NCBI RefSeq assembly: GCF_905201705.1
Contig: NZ_CAJKOX010000055.1
Location: 1-21,614 of the forward strand
Direction of reading: 5' to 3'
Origin: an uncultured Marvinbryantia sp.
GTDB taxonomy: Bacteria; Bacillota; Clostridia; Lachnospirales; Lachnospiraceae
DNA length: 21,614 nt
Of the stretch, positions 15,397 through 21,614 are shown in pieces (position 1 is the first letter of the stretch; each line of letters begins with the position of its first letter). The notes beneath the pieces were generated by a model. The model saw only the letters and a program-made list of their open reading frames with translations, was not told where the DNA came from and did no database searches. The translations under genes were made by a program, and so were the position numbers.

Positions 15397-15456
15397 AAAA
15401 AACGCAGGATTTATGTGGCCTGCAAGGTAATTTCTTATTATTCAACTGTCAAACTC
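15397..15456 (-). repeat. Dispersed repeat, copy 2 (degraded, next to the transposase relic)
   Basis: Shares AAAACGCAGG-TTTATG-GGCCTGC and TTATTCAA-TGT-AAA-TCC with 6871-6930. The hairpin is reduced to GCAGG/CCTGC. It lies upstream of the truncated transposase, where insertion sequences often carry a hairpin that blocks read-through transcription. Confidence 0.5.
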
Positions 15457-15494
15457 CCATCTATCGGCAGCGCCTTTGTTGTTTTATATGCTAT

Positions 15495-15523
15495 TTGACG
15501 CCTGCAGTCCAGCGGTATATAAT
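15495..15523 (+). promoter_or_regulatory. Sigma-A type promoter of the nitroreductase gene
   Basis: TTGACG at 15495-15500 and TATAAT at 15518-15523 with a 17-base spacer. The leader would be about 33 bases, ending in AAGGAG before ATG 15563. Confidence 0.88.
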
Positions 15524-15562
15524 GGAAAATAAAAATTTTGAAATAAGGAGAAGAAGATACAT

Positions 15563-16288
15563 ATGAATGAGGTTATTCAATCACTATGGGAACGGAAGTC
15601 GACGCGTGTTTATGAGGAATTCCAGATATCGCCGGAAGATAAGCGGCTGATCCTGCAGTCGGCAATGGAAGCGCCGACGGCTGGAAACCAGCAGATGTAT
15701 ACGATTCTGGATATTACGGATCAGGAGGTGAAGGAAAGGCTCTCGGAAAGCTGCGACCATCAGCCGTTTATTGCGAAGGCGCCGATGGTGCTGATTTTCT
15801 GTGCGGATTATCAGAAGTGGGTGGATACATTTACAGAGGCCGGTGCACAGCCGCGCAGACCGGGCGCAGGAGACCTGATGTTAGCGGTATGCGATGCGGT
15901 GATCGCGGCACAGAATGCAGTCGTTGCCGCTCAGAGCCTTGGGATTGGCTCATGCTATATTGGTGATATTATGGAGCAGTGTGAACTGCATCGGGAGATG
16001 CTGAAGCTTCCGGAATATGTGTTCCCGGCGGCAATGGTGGTGTTTGGTTATCCGACGCAGCAGCAGAGGGAGCGCAAAAAGCCGGAGCGCTGTCGGCTGG
16101 AGGATATTGTGCAGGAGAATGCATATCGCAGACGGGAGGGCAGCGAGCTTCGGCGGATGTTTGAGAAAGAGACAAAAAATCGCAGTTTCGAGGAATGGGC
16201 GCAGGCATTTTGTAATCGGAAATACAATTCCGCGTTTTCGCGTGAAATGACGCGCTCGGTGGAGGAATATCTGAAATCCTGGATGTAG
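15563..16288 (+). CDS. Nitroreductase family protein (NfsA/FRP-like)
   Basis: A 241-residue FMN-dependent oxidoreductase, expected to use NAD(P)H to reduce nitro compounds, quinones or flavins. The N-terminal RKSTRVYEEF and APTAGNQQMY segments contribute the FMN phosphate and ring contacts in this family. AAQSLGIGSCYIGDI is the central helix and strand, and PAAMVVFGYPTQQQRERKKPER is typical of the NfsA/FRP branch. The C-terminal 50 residues are a helical extension (FEEWAQAFCNRKYNSAFS) seen in many clostridial members. It has its own promoter and converges with the NlpC/P60-like gene 65 bases away, with no clear terminator between them. The physiological substrate cannot be read from the sequence. 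Confidence 0.92.
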   Translation: MNEVIQSLWERKSTRVYEEFQISPEDKRLILQSAMEAPTAGNQQMYTILDITDQEVKERLSESCDHQPFIAKAPMVLIFCADYQKWVDTFTEAGAQPRRPGAGDLMLAVCDAVIAAQNAVVAAQSLGIGSCYIGDIMEQCELHREMLKLPEYVFPAAMVVFGYPTQQQRERKKPERCRLEDIVQENAYRRREGSELRRMFEKETKNRSFEEWAQAFCNRKYNSAFSREMTRSVEEYLKSWM

Positions 16289-16353
16289 AACCGGGATGAG
16301 GGTACGGGAAAGCAAAAGTGTTTTTAGGGAAAGTGTTTTCGTGGAAAGCGTTC

Positions 16354-17223
16354 TTATGAGAATGGCGTTTTATTGTGAAAAAGATTTTTCAGTACGGTGG
16401 AAGCGGACATTTTCTGGAAGCCCTCTGAATCTGTGAGAGCCGCTTTCCCAGAGGTATCCCATCGCATCTGGTCGTAATCGCGAAGGTAGCTGCTGTCGCA
16501 GGAGCAGTCCGGGTAGCGGCTGTACCAGTCGGGATAGTATGTGCGCATGTAATAGCCGGCAAGACGGATTGCCTGGCTGTCGGTAATATCTGGAACAGGA
16601 GGAATGCGGCTGCTTCCGGAAGTGCGGCAGGTGTCGGATGGATGGCGGGAATTGGAAGCGTGACCGGTACCGGGCGTACCGCAGAGACGGACACCGGGCG
16701 GGCTGGAATGAAGCAGGACGATGCTGCCGTCATCGCATTGTCCAACGGCAATCCAGACATGCCCGCGCGAACTCATGATGTCTCCGGCATGATAAGCGGT
16801 TATTTGACTGCGCGGTATGAAGGTTCCCCAGCCGCGGGCAGCAAATTCTGCCGCCATCCGGCGTGCGGGCATGACATAGCCGCAGGATACGGCACTATTG
16901 ACAGAAGAGTGGGTTGTATGAAAAAGATTATAAATGCACCAGCCTACGTATCCGGAGCAGTCGAGCCCGTCGTGAATCTGATAGCGGGTGGTGCGGTAGT
17001 CATAGGAGGCGGTCTGTTTTTGGGCAAACTCCTTCCAGCGCGGGCTGACCCCGAGGGTGCAGGCTTCCCGTCCGGCGCCGGTGTCGGATTCGTTCCAGCC
17101 GCCGCCCCACACGTACATGGCAGAGCCGACCGGCAGGAGAGCAGTCTGAAGAAAAAATTTTAAGGCAGGGAGCTGCGGAGTGTGCAGCGTTCCTGCCTTT
17201 GTGGTTTGAAAAAGATATGTCAA
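16354..17223 (-). CDS. NlpC/P60-like cysteine peptidase domain protein
   Basis: A 289-residue protein in the preferred reading. HDGLDCSGYVGWCIYN carries the likely catalytic Cys89, and SRGHVWIAVGQ the likely His155, followed by IVLLHSS. This is the order expected for NlpC/P60 hydrolases that cut peptidoglycan stem peptides. PVGSAMYVWGGGW precedes the domain, and a C-terminal region has YYMRTYYPDWYSRYPDC. The start is uncertain: the frame is open to 17340, but that extension runs into the tandem repeat block. TTG 17223 has GAGG six bases upstream and is preferred. No signal peptide is visible from this start, which is odd for a wall hydrolase. The protein might act in the cytoplasm, use another export route, or be mis-started. 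Confidence 0.72.
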   Translation of the reverse strand: MTYLFQTTKAGTLHTPQLPALKFFLQTALLPVGSAMYVWGGGWNESDTGAGREACTLGVSPRWKEFAQKQTASYDYRTTRYQIHDGLDCSGYVGWCIYNLFHTTHSSVNSAVSCGYVMPARRMAAEFAARGWGTFIPRSQITAYHAGDIMSSRGHVWIAVGQCDDGSIVLLHSSPPGVRLCGTPGTGHASNSRHPSDTCRTSGSSRIPPVPDITDSQAIRLAGYYMRTYYPDWYSRYPDCSCDSSYLRDYDQMRWDTSGKAALTDSEGFQKMSASTVLKNLFHNKTPFS

Positions 17224-17596
17224 GGAATACCTCGCTTTATTATAGTGACTGGGTCTCAACGAGCCGTATTGTCCTAACCAGCCTTTTGCATGCAAGCGCG
17301 ACGCGATGCCCACAACAGGCTCCACGAGCCATGCTGTCACTTCGATTCCGCTCGTAAACTCACTTCATCTCAGTGACCGGGCTTCGCCCTATAAGCACAC
17401 CGCCGTAACCAGCCTTTTGCATGCAGGCATGGCACAGGAGCCGAAACAGGCTCTAACGAGCCATGCTGTCACTTCGATTCCGCTCGTAAACTCACTTCAT
17501 CTCAGTGACCGGGCTTCGCCCTATAAGCACACCGCCCTAACCAGCCTTTTGCATGCAAGCATGCACGGCTGTTTACGACGCTGTCCTTGCATGGCT
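17224..17596. other. Non-coding stretch filled by tandem repeats between the NlpC/P60-like gene and dnaB
   Basis: The stretch is almost entirely occupied by a repeat unit of about 132 bases present twice in full and once in part. Frames across it translate only the repeats and are not credible genes. No T-run terminator for dnaB is obvious in it. Confidence 0.7.
17243..17587. repeat. 132-bp tandem repeat block (two full units and one partial)
   Basis: Unit 1 begins at 17324 and unit 2 at 17456. Their first 108 bases differ at only about two positions. A diverged partial unit at about 17243-17300 shares CTAACCAGCCTTTTGCATGC, and this segment recurs at 131- and 132-base steps. Each full unit contains GGGCTTCGCCC, a four-base-stem hairpin, and TCACTT-N7-... 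style inverted segments (CTCACTTCATCTCAGTGA). The unit length is a multiple of three, so open frames persist across it. I do not recognise the family. Confidence 0.85.
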
Positions 17597-18925
17597 CTAC
17601 TTGCGCATGTTTGCGAATTTGGTGTATTGCGGGAGCCAGGCTAGTTCGATGGTGCCGATGGCGCCGTTTCTCTGCTTGGCGATGATGATTTCCGCTACGT
17701 TTGGTTTGGCGGTGTCTTTGTTGTAGTAGTCGTCACGGTAGATGAACATTACGACGTCGGCGTCCTGCTCGATGGCGCCGGATTCTCTCAGGTCCGAGAG
17801 CATCGGACGATGGTCGGGACGCTGTTCGACGGCGCGGGAGAGCTGGGAGAGTGCAACGACGGGAACGTTCAGCTCACGGGCAATGGCTTTGAGAGAGCGG
17901 GAAATATCGGAAATTTCCTGCTGTCTGGATTCGGAGCGCTTGCTGCCCGTCATAAGCTGTAAATAGTCTATGATGATGATTCCAAGATTATGCTCCAGCT
18001 TGTATTTGCGGCACTTGCTGCGCAATTCCATGACGGAGATACCGGGGGTGTCGTCGATGATGAGGTTGGACTGTCCAATCACACCGGCGCCTTCGATCAA
18101 TTTTGCCCAGTCCTCGTCGGAGAGGTTTCCGGTACGGATGGACTGCGAATCGACGCGGGATTCGAGGGAGAGCAGTCGATTGACGAGCTGCTCCTTCGAC
18201 ATTTCCAGACTGAATACGGCGACCGTCACATTTTCGCGGAATGCCATATGCTGGGCGATGTTGAGCACCAGCGCTGTTTTTCCCATAGAAGGACGCGCTG
18301 CCACCAGGATCAGATCGGACGGCTGGAATCCGGCCGTCTTATAATCGAGATCAATAAATCCGGTAGGAATACCGGTAACATTTCCCTTCGTTTTTGAGGC
18401 AAGCTCAATCTTGTCCAGCGCGTTCAGAACGACCTCCTTGATGGGCACAAAATCCCCGGAGGTGTTTTGCTGGACAATATCAAAAATGCGTTTTTCCGTG
18501 TCGGCAAGAATATCCTCGGTCGCTTCCTTGCCTGCATAACAGGTGTTCGCGATTTCCTCAACTGTACGGATCAGGCGGCGAAGTGTCGCTTTTTCGCGCA
18601 CGATGTTTGCGTAGTGGCGCACATTAGTGGAAGTATAGAACGTATCCAGCAGATCCCTGGCAAATTCCAGACCGGATATTTCCGGGGGAACATCCTTTTG
18701 CAGCAGACGATCCTGCAGCGTGACAAGGTCGACCGGTTTTCCTTCATTATAAAGCTCCACCATCGCATCAAAAAGAACGCCGAACTGCTTTTGGTAAAAA
18801 TCATCGCTGGTGATAATTTCCGATGCAGTGAGGATGGCATCCGTATCCATTATCATAGAGCCGATGACCGACTGCTCCGCCTCCGGGCTGTGCGGCATGA
18901 CACGCTTGATCAGAGATTCTTCCAT
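17597..18925 (-). CDS. dnaB: Replicative DNA helicase DnaB
   Basis: A 442-residue hexameric helicase that unwinds DNA at the replication fork (called DnaC in Bacillus subtilis). The N-terminal domain begins MPHSPEAEQSVIGSMI. The RecA-like domain has Walker A AARPSMGKT at 209-217, Walker B LGIIIIDYLQLM at 314-325, and the C-terminal RNGAIGTIELAW. Length and motifs are complete. The gene follows rplI by 33 bases, in the conserved gdpP-rplI-dnaB order of Bacillota. The gap contains a 15-base direct repeat that supplies the ribosome site AAAGGA. The 132-bp repeat block lies just downstream. Confidence 0.97.
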   Translation of the reverse strand: MEESLIKRVMPHSPEAEQSVIGSMIMDTDAILTASEIITSDDFYQKQFGVLFDAMVELYNEGKPVDLVTLQDRLLQKDVPPEISGLEFARDLLDTFYTSTNVRHYANIVREKATLRRLIRTVEEIANTCYAGKEATEDILADTEKRIFDIVQQNTSGDFVPIKEVVLNALDKIELASKTKGNVTGIPTGFIDLDYKTAGFQPSDLILVAARPSMGKTALVLNIAQHMAFRENVTVAVFSLEMSKEQLVNRLLSLESRVDSQSIRTGNLSDEDWAKLIEGAGVIGQSNLIIDDTPGISVMELRSKCRKYKLEHNLGIIIIDYLQLMTGSKRSESRQQEISDISRSLKAIARELNVPVVALSQLSRAVEQRPDHRPMLSDLRESGAIEQDADVVMFIYRDDYYNKDTAKPNVAEIIIAKQRNGAIGTIELAWLPQYTKFANMRK

Positions 18926-18959
18926 AATAATTTATCCTTTAATGAATAATTTATCCTTT
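18926..18959 (-). repeat. 15-bp direct repeat in the rplI-dnaB gap
   Basis: AAAGGATAAATTATT occurs at 18940-18926 and again at 18959-18945 on the minus strand, with a four-base spacer. The copy next to dnaB serves as its ribosome site; the other overlaps the rplI stop. It looks like a recent tandem duplication of the ribosome site. Confidence 0.85.
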
Positions 18960-19405
18960 TATGCTTCTTTGACAGTTACCTTCAATTCGGCAGTCACCTG
19001 CGGGTGTAGCTTCACCGGAACCGGAGTGGTTCCGAGCGCTTTGATCGGGGAGGCAAGCTGGATTTTCTTTTTGTCGATATCCAGGTTATGCTGAGCCTTT
19101 GCCGCCTCTGCGATTTCCTTTGAGGATACGGAACCGAAGGTCTTTCCTCCTTCGCCCACCTTGATCGCAACGACTACTTCCGTTTTCGCAAGTACCTCTG
19201 CAAATGCTTTTGCGGCATCAAGCTGCTCCTGCGCCACCTTTGCCTGGTTTGCCTTCTGAAGCTTCAGGTCATTCATATTTTTTGCAGTTGCTTCTATACC
19301 GAGCTTTTTTGGGAAGAGCATGTTGCGCGCGTAGCCATCGCTTACGTTTACGGTATCGCCTTTTTTGCCAAGTGTTTTTACATCCTGTAATAAAATTACT
19401 TTCAT
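18959..19405 (-). CDS. rplI: 50S ribosomal protein L9
   Basis: A 148-residue ribosomal protein that binds 23S rRNA at the base of the L1 stalk. MKVILLQDVKTLGKKGD and VSDGYARNMLFPKKL are the L9 signature, followed by the long connecting helix and a C-terminal domain ending VTAELKVTVKEA. An in-frame ATG at 19411 is only 2 bases after AAGGAGG, while ATG 19405 is 8 bases after it and gives the standard N-terminus, so 19405 is chosen. The ribosome site overlaps the gdpP stop, and the genes are 13 bases apart. It is cotranscribed with gdpP and dnaB. Confidence 0.97.
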   Translation of the reverse strand: MKVILLQDVKTLGKKGDTVNVSDGYARNMLFPKKLGIEATAKNMNDLKLQKANQAKVAQEQLDAAKAFAEVLAKTEVVVAIKVGEGGKTFGSVSSKEIAEAAKAQHNLDIDKKKIQLASPIKALGTTPVPVKLHPQVTAELKVTVKEA

Positions 19406-19418
19406 GATCATTTCCTCC

Positions 19419-21467
19419 TTAAATTGCGCCTTCGCCTTTCATGGTCTGAAGGGTTTCTTTCAGTGCGTCTACTGCCTGCTCCGGCGTCACATCCCTTAGC
19501 TGTGCTCCGGCGATGTTCATATGACCGCCGCCGCCCATACGCTCCATAATGATCTGCACATTCACTTCATCAATAGAACGGGCGCTGATATAAATCTGGT
19601 TATTATAAGCTGTCAGAACAAAGGAAGCCTTTACTCCGGTAATATTCAGCAGCTCGTTTGCAGCCTGCGCGCCTACCGTGGTCGGGCTGTCAAGCCCGGC
19701 GGACGGCAAAATGCTGATCGCATAGTTGTCCAGGTACAGCTCGGCATGACGTACCGCCTCCGCGCGAGCTTTGTAGGACGTCATATCGTTGCGCATCATC
19801 TTGCGGACCTTAGTGACATCGGCACCGCAGCGGCGCAGGTAGGCGGCTGCTTCGAACGTGCGCACGCCTGTCTTTGCCACAAAATTGTTGGTGTCCACAA
19901 TAATGCCGGCATACAGACAATCCGCCTCGATGTTGGTGAGCTTAACACCGTCGTCAAAATACTGCAGGATCTCCGCCACCATTTCGCAGGCGGAAGACGC
20001 ATACGGCTCGATGTAGGAGAGCGTCGCGTTTTTGATCACCTCGCTGCTCTGACGGTGATGGTCGAGTACGGCGATCGTGTGGGAGCGCTCCAGAAGCTCC
20101 GGGTACTCTGAGTTGCTCGGACGGTTGGTGTCAACGACAACCAGAAGGGTATCGTTGTCAACCAGCTCGTCGGCGTCGCGGTGGTTGATAAACATGTCCG
20201 ACTCGTATTCCCTGTTCTCACGGAACAGGTTTAAATACGGGCGTATGGACGTACTGTTTTCGTCAATCAGAATATAAGCGCGCTTGCCGAGCACCCGCGC
20301 CGCCCTATAGATGCCGACGGCAGCGCCGAAGGTGTCGATGTCCGTCACCTTATGTCCCATGATGATGACGTCGTCGCGCGTGCTGATAAACTCACGCAGC
20401 GCCTGCGCCTTCACACGCGCTTTCACGCGGGTATTTTTTTCCATCTGCTGCGATTTGCCGCCGTAGTAGGAGATGCCGTCCGGCGTTTTCACAACCGCCT
20501 GGTCGCCTCCGCGCCCAAGGGCGAGGTCGATGGCAGCGCGTGAAAACTCATAGGTCTCAACATAGGTAGAGCCGTTTGAGCCGATGCCAATACTTAAGGT
20601 AAGCCGCATATCGTTGCCGATGTTGAGCGTCTTGATGTCCTCCAGCAGTGAAAAACGGTTTGCCTTCAGAATATCAAGGTACTTCTGCTTCATGATAATA
20701 TAGTATTTATCTTTTTCAAGCTTCTTCATGATGCCATGATGATTGCTGATAAATTTGTCGATCTTCCGGTCGACCAGGGCAAGCAGAAGTGAGCGGCGCA
20801 CATCGTCCGTGCTGTCCAGCACCTCGTCGTAGTTGTCGATGTAGATCAGACCGACCACCAGACGCTGCTCTTCGTTAGCGCGGAGCGCTTTTTTCAGCTC
20901 CGTGTTGTCAAAAATATAGATCGTGTGCAGATAGCACTGCTCCTCCGGGATAGACATCAGATCGGTGGAAGCGTGCCATTCGTCGATGCGGATGCGCTTC
21001 AGCTCGGCGCGGTAATCGCGGTCATTCATGGAGAACTCAAAGCTGACCGGTTCGCGTGATTCCGGGAACTTATCGATCGTAATTTCCGGGATCAGATTGG
21101 TGATGCTTTTGTGGTAGCGGTTGCTCTTTTCCAGCATCATGCGCATATGCTGATTCATCCAGATGATTTTTCCGTCTATATCAAGCACTCCATAGGGGAT
21201 GGAAAATTCATCGAGCATCTGTTTCTGCACCTGCCCGTACTGGGCGGCAAAAGACACGAGGTCTGTCATTACCTTTGGCTTATATACAAACACCAGGACG
21301 ATCACCACCGCGATATAGCATAGTGTGAAAATCACGGCGACAATCCCTGCCTTGAGATCCATGAAGCATATGATAAATGATAAGATGCAGAACAGAACCG
21401 CCGTAATCGTTGGCCATGCCAGATAGGGGCGCAGTCTTCCACTGTATTTTGCTTTTGGTTTTGTCAT
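19419..21467 (-). CDS. gdpP: Cyclic-di-AMP phosphodiesterase GdpP (DHH family)
   Basis: A 682-residue membrane protein that hydrolyses c-di-AMP to pApA. Two hydrophobic segments lie near 15-55. They are followed by a PAS-like part (PYGVLDIDGKIIWMNQHM), a degenerate GGDEF domain (LTLSIGIGSNGSTYVETY, no GGDEF signature), a DHH domain and DHHA1. Metal-binding motifs are present: GHKVTDIDTFGAAVG, VVDTNRPSN, LDHHR with His470-His471, and IVDTNNF. GGGGHMNIAGAQ near 645-656 is the DHHA1 motif. ATG 21467 is chosen because GAGGA lies about 7 bases upstream; the open frame runs to 21527 without a ribosome site. It leads the gdpP-rplI-dnaB cluster. Confidence 0.96.
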   Translation of the reverse strand: MTKPKAKYSGRLRPYLAWPTITAVLFCILSFIICFMDLKAGIVAVIFTLCYIAVVIVLVFVYKPKVMTDLVSFAAQYGQVQKQMLDEFSIPYGVLDIDGKIIWMNQHMRMMLEKSNRYHKSITNLIPEITIDKFPESREPVSFEFSMNDRDYRAELKRIRIDEWHASTDLMSIPEEQCYLHTIYIFDNTELKKALRANEEQRLVVGLIYIDNYDEVLDSTDDVRRSLLLALVDRKIDKFISNHHGIMKKLEKDKYYIIMKQKYLDILKANRFSLLEDIKTLNIGNDMRLTLSIGIGSNGSTYVETYEFSRAAIDLALGRGGDQAVVKTPDGISYYGGKSQQMEKNTRVKARVKAQALREFISTRDDVIIMGHKVTDIDTFGAAVGIYRAARVLGKRAYILIDENSTSIRPYLNLFRENREYESDMFINHRDADELVDNDTLLVVVDTNRPSNSEYPELLERSHTIAVLDHHRQSSEVIKNATLSYIEPYASSACEMVAEILQYFDDGVKLTNIEADCLYAGIIVDTNNFVAKTGVRTFEAAAYLRRCGADVTKVRKMMRNDMTSYKARAEAVRHAELYLDNYAISILPSAGLDSPTTVGAQAANELLNITGVKASFVLTAYNNQIYISARSIDEVNVQIIMERMGGGGHMNIAGAQLRDVTPEQAVDALKETLQTMKGEGAI

Positions 21468-21499
21468 AATCATTCCTCGCTGTAAAAGGTAATTGTTAT

Positions 21500-21527
21500 G
21501 AAATACACTATACCACATTTTTGTCAA
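21500..21527 (-). promoter_or_regulatory. Possible promoter of the gdpP-rplI-dnaB cluster
   Basis: On the minus strand TTGACA at 21527-21522 is consensus. The best -10 at normal spacing is TATTTC (21505-21500, 16 bases); a better-looking TATAGT is only 9 bases from the -35. The -10 choice is therefore uncertain. The bases 21528-21614 show no gene or signal I can name. Confidence 0.4.
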
Positions 21528-21614
21528 AGAAAAAAGATTATTTTGTGTTACTGTTCATGCCCAATGTCATTTAGTTAAACAAGACATGTTAGAGAATCCC
21601 TGCCATAAAACAGC

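Larger units (their letters stand above)
15121..15562. other. Gene-poor stretch with terminator, transposase relic and repeat
   Basis: This 442-base stretch contains the importer terminator (15164-15205), a minus-strand transposase N-terminal fragment (15253-15342), a degraded copy of the dispersed repeat (15397-15456) and the nitroreductase promoter (15495-15523). The bases at 15209-15252 show a small CTGCC/GGCAG hairpin at 15220-15232 with no T-run and nothing else I can name. Confidence 0.7.

Noticed and set aside
16289..16353. Terminator between the convergent nitroreductase and NlpC/P60-like genes
   Set aside because: The gap has loosely repeated GGAAAG and GTTTT stretches but no inverted repeat with a T-run on either strand.
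17237..17242. TATAAT on the minus strand as a promoter for the NlpC/P60-like gene
   Set aside because: No -35 at usable spacing: the nearest TTGAGA is only 9 bases away, so I did not call a promoter.
17243..17587. CRISPR-like array
   Set aside because: The repeat unit is far too long, there are no unique spacers of regular size, and no cas genes are nearby.
17306..17644. 112-codon plus-strand frame with an internal repeat
   Set aside because: It only translates the 132-bp DNA repeat, has no ribosome site, and runs into the antisense of dnaB. The in-frame repetition follows from the unit length being a multiple of three.
19419..21467. Active diguanylate cyclase
   Set aside because: The GGDEF-like domain lacks the GGDEF signature, and the DHH-DHHA1 domains and gene order identify GdpP.

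Overview
The window reads as a chromosomal segment from a Gram-positive, low-to-mid GC Clostridia member, most likely a gut-type Lachnospiraceae. The grounds are strong AGGAGG-type ribosome binding sites, TTGACA-N17-TATAAT promoters, LplB/YtcP-type sugar ABC permeases, a YesL-like (DUF624) protein and a gdpP-rplI-dnaB gene order. The taxonomy is inferred from these traits, not from a marker-gene search.

Region 1 (71-5807, +) is a tightly coupled operon of three apparently cytoplasmic glycoside hydrolases: GH1, GH43 with F5/8-type C and Fn3-like tails, and GH78 alpha-L-rhamnosidase. The genes overlap by ATGA at both joins. Together they could strip rhamnose, glucose and xylose/arabinose from small plant glycosides. 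All three carry a Met/Gln-rich helical-looking insertion in the catalytic part. An AraC-GyrI-type regulator follows (5981-6841) with its own promoter and a very strong terminator.

Region 2 (6950-15210) looks like a fructoside or sucrose utilisation locus. It holds a cytoplasmic GH32 hydrolase (7049-8536) and a minus-strand group: a LacI-type regulator split by a frameshift, a YesL-like membrane protein and a small membrane-anchored protein. Divergent from that group lies an ABC importer (two permeases and a solute-binding protein). The GH32 promoter, the importer promoter and the regulator promoter share a motif close to TGTGCAAAYGTAAAA, so they are probably one regulon. A strong hairpin terminator closes the importer operon.

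Region 3 (15210-17600) holds a degraded insertion-sequence end with the first 29 codons of a transposase, a nitroreductase with a near-consensus promoter, a convergent NlpC/P60-like protein, and a 132-bp tandem repeat block of unknown role.

Region 4 (17597-21467, -) is the conserved housekeeping cluster gdpP (c-di-AMP phosphodiesterase), rplI (ribosomal protein L9) and dnaB (replicative helicase).

I do not see CRISPR arrays, rRNA or tRNA genes, prophage genes or an obvious defence system. The most interesting leads are the parallel Met-rich insertions in the three hydrolases, the shared operator set with a broken LacI gene, and the tandem repeats beside dnaB.
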